From Leptolyngbya sp. NIES-3755 (lineage in GTDB: Bacteria > Cyanobacteriota > Cyanobacteriia > Leptolyngbyales > Leptolyngbyaceae): DNA of 64,000 nt. A model generated the notes under the pieces. It saw only the letters and a list, made by a program, of their open reading frames with translations, made no database searches and was not told where the DNA came from. Below, one piece after another: positions 52,601 through 62,984 of the stretch. Made by a program: the position numbers and the translations under genes. The stretch spans positions 2,923,030 through 2,987,029 of the forward strand of contig AP017308.1 of assembly GCA_001548435.1 (NCBI GenBank). Reading direction: 5' to 3'. Each line of letters opens with the position of its first letter. The stretch's first letter is position 1.

Positions 52601-55052
52601 CTTCTGTCGGTCCATACGCATTAAAAAAATGTCGATCGACTGCCCAACGATCAATGACCTGACGCGAACAAGCTTCTCCCCCCGTAATCAATACTCGAAG
52701 TTCGGGAAGCTCGATCGTGGGCAACACTGAAAGCACTGCTGGAGTCAATAACGCATGAGTAATCGCATGATGCTGTAGGAATTGCAGTAAAGGCATTCCG
52801 GGCAACTGAATTGATCGGGGTGGAATATATAGTGCTGCCCCCGAACCCAATGCCAGTGCAATTTCAAAGATGGAAGCATCAAAACTGAGAGAGCTATATT
52901 GCAGCACCCGACTGCTACAAGATAGATGAAAAACTCGCTGTTGTGCTGCAACAACATTACATAATCCTCGATGTGTTAGAAGCACACCTTTGGGCGTTCC
53001 GGTTGAGCCAGAAGTATAAATCACATAAGCAAGCTGATCCGATGAATGTTCGATCTGATGAATTTTTTGCAATCGCATTAGAGGCTGATCCAAACAAATC
53101 AACTTTGCGGACGATTCTGGCAATCTATCAATTAACCAAGATTGTGTCAGTAAGATTGCAACCTGAGTATCACTCAACATCAACTGAAGTCGATCGTGCG
53201 GATAGTTCGGATCAAGAGGAACATAAGCCCCTCCAGCCTTCAGAATTCCGAGAATACCGATTACCATTTCAATCGATCGATCCACACACAATCCAACCAA
53301 ACAATCGGTTCTCACTCCCATCTCAAACAACACTTGCGCTAAATCATCTGCTCTTCGATTGAGTTCTTGATAGGTAATTGAGCCTTGTTCTGAAACGATC
53401 GCGATCGCATTCGGATTCCCTTGTACTTGAGCCTCGAAGATTTGATGAAAACAACGATCGGGCAATTCACACTTCTTCTGATTCCAATGGGTAAGCTGCT
53501 GAGATTCTGCGACTGTTAGCATTGATAAATTGGATAGCCGATCGTCAGGATTTTCTACAATGCTTTCGAGCAGCGTTTGGTAATGATTCACTAAGCGTTG
53601 AATGCGATCGCGATCAAACAAATCAGTACTATAAGAAATAAACCCGCTCAATCCTTCCTGAGACTGCCACAGCGTTCGTAATCCATGTGCTGATTCCCAC
53701 AAGTGAACTTCCAAATCAAACCGAGTGCTACCAAACTCTAGTGGTGCAGGTTCTAACTTCAAGCCTGGTAATTCCAAAGGTTGCATTGGAGCATTTTGAA
53801 GAGCAAACGCAACTTGAAATAGAGGATTCCGATTGAGATCTCGGTCTGGATCAAGTTCCCCGACTAACTTTTCAAATGGCAAATCTTGATATTGATATGC
53901 TTCTAAAGCGGTTTTACGAACTTGCTTTAATAATTCGCGAAAAGAAAGATTGCTGTAAATCTGCGATCGCATGACTAAACTATTCACAAAAAAGCCAATC
54001 AATCCCTCTACTTCACTGCGATGGCGATTTGCAATCGGAACCCCGATCGCGATATCTTCCTGCCCACTGTACCGATACAGTAAGACTTGAAATGCTGCCA
54101 ATAGGGTCATGAACAACGATGCGCCACACTGCTGACTCAATGCCTCTAACTTCTGAGTTAACACTGGCGAAAATTGAATCGGGTATGTTGCACCTTGGTA
54201 GGTTTGAATTGTACGCGGGCGATCAGTTGGAAGCTTCAGCATAGGTAAATTTTGCAATTGTTTCCGCCAGTACGAAAGCTGCCGATCTAGGACTTCACCT
54301 TGTAACCAGTTGCGCTGCCAATAAGCAAAATCTGTGTATTGAATGGGTAATGCTGGTAACCGAGGAGATTGTTCTTCTACAAATGCACGATAAAAATGGG
54401 CAAGTTCTCGCATGAAAACACCCAACGACCAACCATCAGCAATAATGTGGTGCATTGTTAATAAAAGAACTGCATTTGTAGAATCGAATCGTAGTAATGT
54501 CATTCGTAACAATGGATCAAGCGTTAAATCAAACCGTCTTTGCGCTTCGGTTGTTGCAAGTTGTTCAATGATTTGTGCTTGATTTGCTGCGATCGACAAA
54601 TTCACAACAGACAATTCGACTTTGCTCTCAGGATAGATTACTTGTTTAGGCTGTCCATCTATTACTATAAAAGTCGTGCGAAGAGCAGCATGACGAGACA
54701 CGATCGCATCAACCGATTTTTTCAAGGCATCTTGATCAATCGTTCCACTCAAGCGAATTGCAGCGGGCACATTGTAGAACGGATTGTCTTGTGCAAGTTG
54801 CGATAAAAACCAAAGTCTCTGTTGAGCAAATGATAGAGGAAATGTCGTCGATTGCTCTTTCGGATTCGATTGTAGTAATTGCGATCGCAGATATTCAATC
54901 AGTTCTGGTTTACGATCGATTAATTCTTGGTGTAGTTCTGTGGTTAGCACTCCTTCTGGCGCGTTGCAGCGTAATCGAGCGTCTTCGATCGACAACTGCA
55001 CATCTAGACTTTTGAGATAAGTCACCCATTCGGAGATGGTTTGCTGGCTCAT
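49644..55052 (-). CDS. NRPS terminal module: docking-C-A-N-methyltransferase-PCP-TE
   Basis: An 1802-residue peptide synthetase. Order: TubC-like N-terminal docking domain (about 1-60), condensation (active site MHHIIADGWS about 204), adenylation (YTSGSTGTPKG about 684; YGPTEATIW about 814), an N-methyltransferase inserted in the A domain (about 1030-1280, ILEIGCGTG), end of A (TSGKVDRQSL about 1394), carrier protein (GGHSLLATQM about 1462) and thioesterase (GGWSFGGWVAYE about 1621). It adds an N-methylated residue and releases the chain. The A-domain pocket read by eye (D-A-F-L-I-G-A-I-W) matches no code I know. Its ATG overlaps the upstream NRPS stop by 4 bases. Confidence 0.93.
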   Translation of the reverse strand: MSQQTISEWVTYLKSLDVQLSIEDARLRCNAPEGVLTTELHQELIDRKPELIEYLRSQLLQSNPKEQSTTFPLSFAQQRLWFLSQLAQDNPFYNVPAAIRLSGTIDQDALKKSVDAIVSRHAALRTTFIVIDGQPKQVIYPESKVELSVVNLSIAANQAQIIEQLATTEAQRRFDLTLDPLLRMTLLRFDSTNAVLLLTMHHIIADGWSLGVFMRELAHFYRAFVEEQSPRLPALPIQYTDFAYWQRNWLQGEVLDRQLSYWRKQLQNLPMLKLPTDRPRTIQTYQGATYPIQFSPVLTQKLEALSQQCGASLFMTLLAAFQVLLYRYSGQEDIAIGVPIANRHRSEVEGLIGFFVNSLVMRSQIYSNLSFRELLKQVRKTALEAYQYQDLPFEKLVGELDPDRDLNRNPLFQVAFALQNAPMQPLELPGLKLEPAPLEFGSTRFDLEVHLWESAHGLRTLWQSQEGLSGFISYSTDLFDRDRIQRLVNHYQTLLESIVENPDDRLSNLSMLTVAESQQLTHWNQKKCELPDRCFHQIFEAQVQGNPNAIAIVSEQGSITYQELNRRADDLAQVLFEMGVRTDCLVGLCVDRSIEMVIGILGILKAGGAYVPLDPNYPHDRLQLMLSDTQVAILLTQSWLIDRLPESSAKLICLDQPLMRLQKIHQIEHSSDQLAYVIYTSGSTGTPKGVLLTHRGLCNVVAAQQRVFHLSCSSRVLQYSSLSFDASIFEIALALGSGAALYIPPRSIQLPGMPLLQFLQHHAITHALLTPAVLSVLPTIELPELRVLITGGEACSRQVIDRWAVDRHFFNAYGPTEATIWSTVAELYPGDSPALIGHPILNTQVYVLDANSNLVPVGVPGELYIGGEGIARGYLNRPELTAERFVNWKGSIVYKTGDRACFRADGSLEFLGRIDDQIKIRGFRVELGEIEATLQRHPSIQDAAIVTSGKTSSEMQLIAYFSLDRQTLQQSELLSSQQIQHWRLLYDQTYRTSSDSQLFNITGWKSSYTGQSIPLEQMQEWVNDRVNQILALKPKRILEIGCGTGLLLFQLAPQCEKYVATDFSIAALETIQSQLETLPQVELLHRTATDFEGIDPASFEVVILNSIVQYFPTVDYLLQVLEQSIDRLIPGGVLFVGDVRNLRLLRAFHAWMNFNQVDSGIKRDELRQIVDRSQFQDPELAIDPMFFHALRDRFPQINSVQIRLSRGQNHNEMTQFRYNVLLHINNQSSIQQRIDAESGLSIDAVKKILLETKPERFKITNVVNSRVDAAVKTATWLDNTDNPKTVGQMRERLEQPTEATDPQDWWNLEAILPYTVEITWSTESDEGNYDVFFTRKDVDSSSNLSQPSSLDWCEYVNHPMQAQLAQQLIPSLRQFLKQSLPDYMIPAAFIPLAVLPMTTSGKVDRQSLSQLSRENTQPSAIAENPDKTTTELKLLEIWKELLRINHATVHDNFFELGGHSLLATQMTSRVRDAFGVELPLKNVFEAPTIAQLAPVLDQLQETTSPTIPPLVPLDRTAYRRKRSNPSQPLIEPQAKVSWSPLVPLTIGTHSQPFFCVHPLFGVVLPYLELANELKSDRSFYGLQPLGLDGKTAPLNRIEAIAAYYVKAIQTVQPEGAYCLGGWSFGGWVAYEMAQQLRQAGKQVELLALFDTPTPHQKLSIYQSLKFLLGNALWSTMPFLLDYGALAMNRSRLSRWQWSRVVRSIPEAAQLRLLDESTIAPMLRIVYANAQAAYRYTPQPYDDRMTLFRSSDATKTDPTLGWSTLVNDIERYQVPGNHLSLLKSPHVQTLAEYLSQCLSCCDR

Positions 55053-58000
55053 AGTTCAATTTCCTCACGTCGTTGCGTCGCTGGCTTCAAAGCTTCAATT
55101 CTTTGTGCTAATTCTGCGATCGTCGGTGCTTCAAATACAGATCGCAGCGGAAGTTCAACCTGATAGCGATCGCGAATTCTTGAGACTAGCTGAGTGACAA
55201 GCAAAGAATGTCCACCAAGTTCAAAAAAGTTGTCTTGAATGCCAATGCGCTCTCTTCCAAGCAGTTGCCTCCAAAGTGCAATTAAAGCAGTCTCTAGCGA
55301 AGTGGTAGCAGGCGCAGAGTATTCCTGAATTGCATTGAAATGTGGAACAGGTAACGCTCTTTGATTCACCTTGCCGTTAACAGTCAGGGGTACAGAATCG
55401 ATCAAGACAAAAGCAGCAGGCAACATATAAATTGGTAACTTTGTTTTGAGAAACGATCGCAATTCTCGTTCAGTCAAGTTCTCAGCGTTTCGAGGAACAA
55501 TGTATGCGATTAATTGTCGATCGCCTTCGATTTCCCGCACCGTTACGATCGCATCTTGCACATTCAAATGTTGAGCTAAAACCGCTTCAATCTCTTCTAA
55601 TTCAATCCGAAATCCTCGAATCTTGATTTGGTCATCCATTCGTCCTAGGAACTCAAGATTGCCATCTGTCCGATAAATAGCACGATCGCCTGTTCGATAA
55701 AGCCTAAGATTTGCAATCTGAACGAACTGTTGTGTCGTCAATTCTGCACGATTCAAATACCCTTGCGATAATCCATCTCCACCTAAGTAAATCTCGCCGC
55801 TTACTCCTGCGGGAACGGGCTTCAAATTCGTATCAAATAGATAGACTTGCGTATTTGCGATCGCTTGTCCAATCGGAATGTGAGTTGCTGTTTCTGAAAC
55901 ATGCTCCACCTCATACCAAGTCGAAAATGTCGTATTCTCAGTCGGTCCATACACATGAACTAGATGCTGAGGCTTTCCGTGTTGAATCAGCGATCGTACA
56001 CAATTTACATTCGCGCTCTCGCCTCCGAACAATAGATATTTGAGAGATTGAAAGGCATTTGGAATCTGACGAACCGTTTGATTCAGCAATGCAGTCGTGA
56101 GAAATAGAACATTGACTTGCTGCAATTCAGTAACAAACTCAGTCGGTGAAAGCGTTGTCTCCTGTACGATTCCAACTAACTGAGCGCCATTCAGCAATGC
56201 ACCCCACACTTCAAACGTTGCTGCATCAAAGGCAAGATTCGCCACCTGTGCCACTCGATCGCTAGATTCAATCTGAATATAGTTTGTCGCGCAAACTAAT
56301 CGAACTACGGCTCGGTGCGGGATCATTACTCCTTTTGGTGTTCCGCTTGATCCAGACGTGTACATGATGTAAGCAAGCTGATCGGCAGTACAATTGATCG
56401 ATAAATTCTCGTCAGATTCTTGTGCGATCGCGCTCCAAGATTGTTCTAAACAGATAACTTTAGTGTGAAATAAATCTGCCCATTTTGCTTGAGTGAGTAC
56501 GATCGCAATTCCAGCATCTTCGATCATGAAATTTAATCGTTCTGAAGGATAGCTTGGATCAAGTGGGACATAAGCCCCTCCTGCTTTTAGCACTGCTAAC
56601 ATTGCTGCAATTGCCTCTGGCAACAGCGAAGCTCCCGCTTCAATTCCTCGATCTAAACAGATGCCAACAGGTGTTTCAGCTTTCACTCCACAGCGTTGTA
56701 AATATCTTGCAAGTTGATTACTACCTTGATTTAAGGCTTCATAAGTAAAAGATTGATCTCCAAACTGAACCGCGATCGAGTGCGATCGTATTTTCACCTG
56801 TTCCTCGAACAACTGATGAATACAAGCATTGCTCGGATAGCTAGAGCGTGAACTGCTCCAATTCTTTAATACTGTTTGTTGTTCTTGAATGGTTAACAGT
56901 GATAGTTCAGACAAACGATTTTCTGGATTTGCAACAATTCCTTCTAGTAGCGTTTGAAAGTGTTGACGCATTAATGCGATCGACGTTGCATCAAACAAAT
57001 CGGTATTATAAACAATCACGCCGCGTAATCCATTCGAGTGTTTCCACCCCTGACCCCATAAATTCCTAAAATTATCAGCACACTTCCAAACATACAATTC
57101 CAAATCGAAACGTGCTGTCTTTGTTTCTAAAGTGACTGGACTCAGCACTAAACCAGGTAATATCAACTGTTCCATCGGTGTATTCTGTAGTGCAAAGACC
57201 ACCTGAAACAGCGGATTTCGTCCCAAGCTACGAACAGGTTGTAACTCTTCAACTAGCTTCTCAAACGGCAGATCTTGATGAGCGTATGCAGATAGTGTTA
57301 CCTCTCGCACCCGATCTAACAAAGCCTGAAATGTTGGATCACCTGAAAGATCAGTTCTCAACACTAAGCTATTTACAAAAAAGCCGATTAATCCTTCTAA
57401 TTCACTTTGATGGCGATTTGCAACCGGAGACCCGATCGCGATATCTGTTTGCCCACTATAACGATGTAGCAAAGTCTGAAACGCTGCCAACAAGGTCATA
57501 AACAGTGTTACTCCTGCCTGCTGGCTGAGTGCTTCCAACTGATCTAACAATTCCTGCGGCAACTCTAATAGTTGACTTGCGCCTTGATTCCGTTGAATTT
57601 TCGAGCTTGACAAATTTAGAACAGTTACATCGTTTAACTGATGTTTCCAGTACTTTAGCTGACGATCGAGAACATCCCCTTGCAAATACGATCGCTGCCA
57701 GTGAGCAAAATCCGCGTATTGAATCGGCAACTCAGGCAACATAGCAGGTTTTCCTTCGACTAATCCGGTGTAGTATTCGCCAAGTTCTCGAATTAACACC
57801 CCACTCGACCATTCATCGAAAATAATGTGGTGCAACGTGAGCAACAATAAATACTCTGTATCTTCCAATTGCCACAGATGCGATCGCAATAATGCCCCTC
57901 GATCGAGTTGAAATGGTTGCTCAATCTCTTGCCAAATCTGTGTTAATGCAACTTCTTCGTTTTCAGAAAATCCTCGCAGATCAGTAAACTTCAGAGGAAC

Positions 58001-58258
58001 ATGAATAGATTGAGCGACGACTTGAAACAACTGACCCTCGATCGTTTCAAAGGTCGTTCTGAGGATTTCGTGTCGCTGTACGATCGCTTGGAGACTGTCT
58101 TGAAGATGCGATCGCATTAAAGAGCCTGTCAGCCGAAAAACCAGAGGAGTATTGTACAAAGACGCTTCAGGAAGCAATTGTTCAACAAACCATAAGCGTT
58201 GTTGAGCAAATGAGGCTGGAAAAACGAAAACATTTTCTTCAAGCGGATCGGCAACCAT
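55049..58258 (-). CDS. NRPS module: C-A-PCP
   Basis: A 1069-residue single module. Condensation (LHHIIFDEWS about 146), adenylation (YTSGSSGTPKG about 636; YGPTENTTF about 771; VNGKVNQRAL about 963) and carrier protein (LGGHSLLVTQL about 1017). The specificity pocket, aligned by eye to GrsA, reads D-A-F-F-L-G-V-T-F, resembling branched-chain (Ile/Val) codes. It begins directly with a condensation domain, so either this is a lipo-initiation module taking an acyl group or an earlier NRPS elsewhere feeds it. No acyl-AMP ligase is near. Transcribed first in the pair, divergent from the glutamine synthetase gene. Confidence 0.93.
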   Translation of the reverse strand: MVADPLEENVFVFPASFAQQRLWFVEQLLPEASLYNTPLVFRLTGSLMRSHLQDSLQAIVQRHEILRTTFETIEGQLFQVVAQSIHVPLKFTDLRGFSENEEVALTQIWQEIEQPFQLDRGALLRSHLWQLEDTEYLLLLTLHHIIFDEWSSGVLIRELGEYYTGLVEGKPAMLPELPIQYADFAHWQRSYLQGDVLDRQLKYWKHQLNDVTVLNLSSSKIQRNQGASQLLELPQELLDQLEALSQQAGVTLFMTLLAAFQTLLHRYSGQTDIAIGSPVANRHQSELEGLIGFFVNSLVLRTDLSGDPTFQALLDRVREVTLSAYAHQDLPFEKLVEELQPVRSLGRNPLFQVVFALQNTPMEQLILPGLVLSPVTLETKTARFDLELYVWKCADNFRNLWGQGWKHSNGLRGVIVYNTDLFDATSIALMRQHFQTLLEGIVANPENRLSELSLLTIQEQQTVLKNWSSSRSSYPSNACIHQLFEEQVKIRSHSIAVQFGDQSFTYEALNQGSNQLARYLQRCGVKAETPVGICLDRGIEAGASLLPEAIAAMLAVLKAGGAYVPLDPSYPSERLNFMIEDAGIAIVLTQAKWADLFHTKVICLEQSWSAIAQESDENLSINCTADQLAYIMYTSGSSGTPKGVMIPHRAVVRLVCATNYIQIESSDRVAQVANLAFDAATFEVWGALLNGAQLVGIVQETTLSPTEFVTELQQVNVLFLTTALLNQTVRQIPNAFQSLKYLLFGGESANVNCVRSLIQHGKPQHLVHVYGPTENTTFSTWYEVEHVSETATHIPIGQAIANTQVYLFDTNLKPVPAGVSGEIYLGGDGLSQGYLNRAELTTQQFVQIANLRLYRTGDRAIYRTDGNLEFLGRMDDQIKIRGFRIELEEIEAVLAQHLNVQDAIVTVREIEGDRQLIAYIVPRNAENLTERELRSFLKTKLPIYMLPAAFVLIDSVPLTVNGKVNQRALPVPHFNAIQEYSAPATTSLETALIALWRQLLGRERIGIQDNFFELGGHSLLVTQLVSRIRDRYQVELPLRSVFEAPTIAELAQRIEALKPATQRREEIEL

Positions 58259-58467
58259 TCACACTCACGCCAATTGAACTCACTCCGTTGTAAGGCGAAT
58301 TCGCAATCAAGAACTACGCTCTAAGATAGATTTAACGATCGAGAACTTGTACTGTTTTATTGCAGTTTGTTGCAGTGTAAGAACTTTCAAAAGAGTAATC
58401 AGCGACACAATTGAGAGCGACAACCTCTGTAAACAATCTAACGATACTGTTAGAATCGGTTCGACTT

Positions 58468-59829
58468 ATGATTGATCAGCCAATCTCAGAAGATTTGCAG
58501 CCCTTGAAAACGACGCTCAAAGATCAAGGCGTGAAGTATGCGATCGCGAGTTTTGTCGATATTCATGGAATGTGCAAAGCCAAGATGGTTCCGATCGCGC
58601 ATTTTGATCAGATGATGCAGGGATCAGAGCTATTTACTGGAGCCGCACTGGATGGCGTTCCTCAAGAGGTGAGTGATGAAGAAGTTGCCACGATGCCAGA
58701 TCCCAAGAGCGCAACCATTCTTCCTTGGAATACTGAAATGGCTTGGTTTGCGAGTGATTTGTATTTGCAAGGGAAACCCTTTGAGGCATGTTGTCGAAGT
58801 ATCTTGAAGTCTGTTTTACAACAAGCAGCAGAGCTAGGGTTGCAGTTTAATCTGGGAATTGAGACTGAGTTTTTTATTCTCAAAGATGAAACTGGACAAG
58901 TGCTGCCCATTAGCGATCGAGACAATTTAGCAAAGCCTTGTTATGACCTTCAAGGATTGCTCGATAACTATGTTTGGGTCGATGAGATTGTTCAAGCCAT
59001 GAATCATCTCGGTTGGGATGTTTATTCGTTTGATCACGAAGATGGGAATGGGCAATTTGAAACAGATTTTGCTTATTCAGATGCGCTTACAATGTCCGAT
59101 CGACTCATTTTCTTTCGATTGATGGTCAAGGAAATTGCTCGAAAACATGGCTATTTTGCCACTTTTATGCCCAAACCCTTTGCGAATCGAACGGGCAGTG
59201 GTGCTCACTACAATATGTCGCTTGCGGATTTGCAGAGCGGAGAGAATTTATTTGTCGATCGACAAGATCCACGCGGTTGTAAACTCTCAAAACTGGGATA
59301 TCAATTTATTGCGGGGGTGTTGCGTCATGCGCCTGCGATTTGCGCGGTGATTGCACCTACTGTCAATAGCTATAAGCGACTGATCGCACGGGGAAGCATG
59401 TCTGGATTTACTTGGGCACCTGTATATATTTGCTATGGAAACAATAATCGTACCAACATGCTGCGGATTCCATTAGCAGGCGGACGAGTTGAATGTCGAG
59501 CAGCGGACATTTCATGCAATCCTTACTTGGGTGCAGCGATGATTTTGGCAGCAGGATTGGAAGGAATCAAAGAAGAGCTTGACCCCGGTGAGCCACACAC
59601 TGAAAACATGTACACTTACAGTTTGGCAGAACTCAAGAAAATGGGGATTGAAACACTACCGCGAACATTGGGAGAAGCGATCGAGGCATTCGCGGCAGAT
59701 CCAATAAGCGAATCCGTGATGGGATCATTGATGTATCAGACCTATGTGGATTTCAAAACCCAAGAATGGATGGACTATCACAACCATGTTTCGGATTGGG
59801 AAATCCAGCGCTATCTCAAGTTCTTTTAG
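58468..59829 (+). CDS. glnT: type III glutamine synthetase-like enzyme (GlnT)
   Basis: A 453-residue glutamine synthetase-superfamily ligase of the GlnT class. Markers: YAIASFVDIHGMCKAKMVPI, the metal-ligand NLGIETEFFILKDETG, SFDHEDGNGQFETDFAYSD, FATFMPKPFANRTGSGAHYN and the ATP/glutamate region APTVNSYKRLIARGSMSGFT. I chose ATG 58468 (MIDQPISEDLQ); the frame is open to 58411. GlnT-class enzymes include gamma-glutamylmethylamide synthetases and others of unproven substrate. It is divergent from the NRPS with a 210-base gap; whether it modifies the NRPS product is speculation. Confidence 0.88.
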   Translation: MIDQPISEDLQPLKTTLKDQGVKYAIASFVDIHGMCKAKMVPIAHFDQMMQGSELFTGAALDGVPQEVSDEEVATMPDPKSATILPWNTEMAWFASDLYLQGKPFEACCRSILKSVLQQAAELGLQFNLGIETEFFILKDETGQVLPISDRDNLAKPCYDLQGLLDNYVWVDEIVQAMNHLGWDVYSFDHEDGNGQFETDFAYSDALTMSDRLIFFRLMVKEIARKHGYFATFMPKPFANRTGSGAHYNMSLADLQSGENLFVDRQDPRGCKLSKLGYQFIAGVLRHAPAICAVIAPTVNSYKRLIARGSMSGFTWAPVYICYGNNNRTNMLRIPLAGGRVECRAADISCNPYLGAAMILAAGLEGIKEELDPGEPHTENMYTYSLAELKKMGIETLPRTLGEAIEAFAADPISESVMGSLMYQTYVDFKTQEWMDYHNHVSDWEIQRYLKFF

Positions 59830-59875
59830 AGGGTGTTTGACACGTATCGTTTATTGCACTGCCCCGTCCCCGCAG

Positions 59876-62749
59876 CTACGGGCAGTTCTGCACATTGACA
59901 GCTTGATCTGGAATCGCAGCTACGATTTCTTCAAAGCAATAGCTGTCAACCAAAGCACTTAGAGTTTTCGCCAAGGAAGAATTGGATTCAGAAATTTGCT
60001 CAATCAAGTGAAAGACTTGTGTTGCATTCACTCTCATTGCAGCATCATGCAGTTGATTGATCCAGTCGATCGACATTCCTCGGAAATCTGAGGCTGTCAG
60101 ACCAGAATTAGACAGACTTCCATTCTGTGAAGCACTTTGATTGCTTGCCTGCGAAACAGATTCCGCTGGACTCACAGATTCTTCTACATAACAATAGCGG
60201 ACACCTAAATGCTCAGCCATCTTCTCAAAAATCACATCTGCATGAACAGGTTTACGCACAAAGTCATCACAGCCTGCGGTTAGTGCAGTGACCCGATCTT
60301 CTTCAAAGGCACTCCCTGTTAAAGCAATAATAATCGGGGCGCGATCGTGAGATGCTTTGATGCGTCGAGTTGTTTCATAGCCGTCCAAAACTGGCATTCG
60401 CATATCCATCCAGATCAAATCAGGCATCCAGCTTTTGAGCAGATCGATCGCGGCTTGTCCCTGATTGACTGATCGAACTTCAAATCCAATTGGAGTCAGC
60501 AATTCGAGTAAGAGTTGCCGATTTTCTGCTTTGTCTTCAACCACTAAAATTCGATAAATCCGCTGTCCTGGTGCTAATCCAATCACTTCACGAGGTGGGG
60601 CTTGAACGGGCAATGTATGGGGTTCAATCGCACGAGTCCGAATCTCGAAGGTAAAAGTTGCTCCTTTGCCAAACTCGCTTTTAACCGTTATTTCTCCGCC
60701 CATCATTTGCACAAATTTTTGACTAATCGGCAAACCTAGTCCGGTTCCTTGCTGCGATTTTAGTCCTGCTTCGGTTTGCACAAACGGTTTAAACAACAGT
60801 TCAACATCAGTTGGAGAAATGCCAGGTCCAGTATCTTCCACGTCAAAAACAAGGCGCAAATCAGGATACTTCTCTTCGATCGCTCTCACCCGCAAAATCA
60901 CGCTGCCGCTTTGCGTGAATTTGATCGCATTGCCAATTAGGTTCAAAAGCACTTGGCGCAGTTTGCTTTCGTCGGTATGAATATATTGAGGAACAGTGTT
61001 CGATCGATCTAAAATCAATCGCAAGCCTTTAAGCTGAGCTTTAAGCTGAAACATTTGCTGCGATCGATCAAGTAAGCTATAAAGATCGAGATCCGATTCA
61101 TTCAGCTTGATTCGACCCGCTTCAATTTTCGACATCTCTAGCACGTCATTGATGAGCGCCAGTAAATCTTCGCCACTCCGGTTCATCGTCTCTAAATAAG
61201 CTTCTTGACGGGGACTGAGTGCTCCTTCACCCGTCGATCGATGACGAGAGAGTAATTGAGTAAAGCCCAGAATCACGTTCAGCGGTGTTCGTAGCTCATG
61301 ACTCATATTCGAGAGAAACTGGCTTTTAGCAAGGTTTGCCGCATCCGCCGTTTCTTTTGCTTGCTTGAGTTGAGCATTCTTGACACCGAGTTCTGTGGTT
61401 CGTTGAGCAACCCGATCTTCTAGCTCTTCATTCGTGCGCTCTAGCTTAGAAAAAGATTCGCGCAACTGAGCCGCCATTTGATTGAACGATTGTCCTAACT
61501 GGTTTAGCTCGTTGGTGCTGTGGATAGAAACAGTTTGATCGAGATCACCACTTGCGATCGCAGATGCTGCACGTCCCAAGCGTAGAATCGGTTCCGTAAT
61601 CCAACGAGCAGTGAAAATGCCGAACAGGGTTGCAAGTCCAAAGGCTCCAATACATAGCAAAATTGTGTTGCGAGTATTGGCTTGGATTTGATCCATAAAG
61701 TCCGATTCAGGGACGACTACGACAATGAGCCAATCCAAGCCCTGTTCGGTCTTAAGCGGTGCAACTTGTAAAAACTGTCGCTGACCGTTGACATCAAAAT
61801 CGAGTTGTTGTCGATCGACAATCTGATTTAAGCTGCCGAAACGTTGTAATAGATATTGAGTCGTGCGCCCTGTCCAGGGGTCAGAACTATCGATCGCTTT
61901 GACTCGATTCGATTTCTGCATTATTTTCGGTGCAGTCGGATTTTCAACCTGATAGGGTTGCTGATTCGCTGAATTTGCGACCAACAATCCCGTTTGCCGT
62001 TCAATAATAAACGTTTCGCCAGAACGCCCAATTTTCATGCTTTTGAGAAAGTTGCTGATGCGTTCTAACGAGAAATCAACAGCGGCAACACCAATGAGAT
62101 TTTTACGATCGTCAAAGATCGGCAGACTTGCATTTAGCACATAGTTCGGAGCAGCAAACAGCTTGTAAATTTCTCCCCAGTTCGCTTTGCGTTTTTGCAC
62201 CGCAGTTTTATACCAAGGGCGAAGCCGAGCATTAAAGTTCGCTTTTGCCTTCAATAGTTTTGTCCGCTTGAGATTTTGATCAACCGCGTAAAATCGAACT
62301 TCATGCCCGGTTGCTTCCCCTGAAACCTTGATTTGAAGTGTGCCATCGTCTCCACGCTCCGCACCGATATGAGAGCCATCTTTCTCTGTGCCGACATAAA
62401 TTGCTCGCACCGATTCAAAGATTTGAATCTGATTAATGAAGTGTCGCTCTAGCTGATCGAAGTCTTGCAAATTAAGCTCATTGAGCCGAATTGCATCTGC
62501 ATTCACGCGATTAATTTGATGAGGAGTTGTTACATAAGTTTCTAAATACTGCTCAATTCGAGCGGTGATCTCGCTGCGAAGTTGACTCGCAACATCGTTT
62601 ACTGCTTGTTGTCCATTCCGAACAGAGAGCCACCCGGTCAGTCCCACAGCCAAAGAGATTTGTAGAACAAATGGAACTACCAAAACAGGATGCAATGATA
62701 AGCGCTTTGTGAAATTTGAAAGATGATGGGAGAGAGGTCGCATTTCCAC
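59876..62749 (-). CDS. hybrid sensor histidine kinase with receiver domain
   Basis: A 957-residue membrane sensor kinase. Order: N-terminal helix (about 22-42), extracytoplasmic dCache sensor (about 45-345), second helix (about 355-380), HAMP (about 383-435), a coiled linker, HisKA ([20 protein letters not shown] about 486), HATPase_c ([11 protein letters not shown] about 643; [12 protein letters not shown] about 670), receiver ([15 protein letters not shown] about 736; phospho-Asp in [11 protein letters not shown] about 783; conserved Lys VRKPVH about 833), and a C-terminal helical tail of about 100 residues with [13 protein letters not shown]. The ligand is unknown. It is divergent from a second kinase gene. 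Confidence 0.92.
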   Translation of the reverse strand: MEMRPLSHHLSNFTKRLSLHPVLVVPFVLQISLAVGLTGWLSVRNGQQAVNDVASQLRSEITARIEQYLETYVTTPHQINRVNADAIRLNELNLQDFDQLERHFINQIQIFESVRAIYVGTEKDGSHIGAERGDDGTLQIKVSGEATGHEVRFYAVDQNLKRTKLLKAKANFNARLRPWYKTAVQKRKANWGEIYKLFAAPNYVLNASLPIFDDRKNLIGVAAVDFSLERISNFLKSMKIGRSGETFIIERQTGLLVANSANQQPYQVENPTAPKIMQKSNRVKAIDSSDPWTGRTTQYLLQRFGSLNQIVDRQQLDFDVNGQRQFLQVAPLKTEQGLDWLIVVVVPESDFMDQIQANTRNTILLCIGAFGLATLFGIFTARWITEPILRLGRAASAIASGDLDQTVSIHSTNELNQLGQSFNQMAAQLRESFSKLERTNEELEDRVAQRTTELGVKNAQLKQAKETADAANLAKSQFLSNMSHELRTPLNVILGFTQLLSRHRSTGEGALSPRQEAYLETMNRSGEDLLALINDVLEMSKIEAGRIKLNESDLDLYSLLDRSQQMFQLKAQLKGLRLILDRSNTVPQYIHTDESKLRQVLLNLIGNAIKFTQSGSVILRVRAIEEKYPDLRLVFDVEDTGPGISPTDVELLFKPFVQTEAGLKSQQGTGLGLPISQKFVQMMGGEITVKSEFGKGATFTFEIRTRAIEPHTLPVQAPPREVIGLAPGQRIYRILVVEDKAENRQLLLELLTPIGFEVRSVNQGQAAIDLLKSWMPDLIWMDMRMPVLDGYETTRRIKASHDRAPIIIALTGSAFEEDRVTALTAGCDDFVRKPVHADVIFEKMAEHLGVRYCYVEESVSPAESVSQASNQSASQNGSLSNSGLTASDFRGMSIDWINQLHDAAMRVNATQVFHLIEQISESNSSLAKTLSALVDSYCFEEIVAAIPDQAVNVQNCP

Positions 62750-62905
62750 ACTCCTCGATTAAATTGTTTCAATTAAAGCATTCGGTAGAGACTGATCTGA
62801 ATGCGTTGTAAATCTTGCTCATGCTACCGATGTTTAGCATAAAGTGAAATTACCCATACGGGTGACAAAACGCTGAAAAGCTTAACATAAGCAAAGTGGA
62901 GCTTG

Positions 62906-62921
62906 AACACTGAACAGTGTT
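62906..62921. promoter_or_regulatory. palindrome between divergent kinase genes
   Basis: AACACTG-AA-CAGTGTT is a perfect 7-base inverted repeat with a 2-base centre, 64 bases before the response-regulator kinase start. It is flanked on its right by two GTTTCTAGT copies (62924-62932 and 62940-62948). It may bind a regulator serving both divergent genes. Confidence 0.45.
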
Positions 62922-62984
62922 AGAGTTTCTAGTATCAGAAGTTTCTAGTGTTCGAGCCGCACTATCCATTCTTTAGAACATGGC

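Noticed and set aside
49644-58258. NRPS as the source of the siderophore for the nearby receptors
   Set aside because: No salicylate, catecholate, hydroxamate or Cy domains; more than 20 kb separates it from the iron island.
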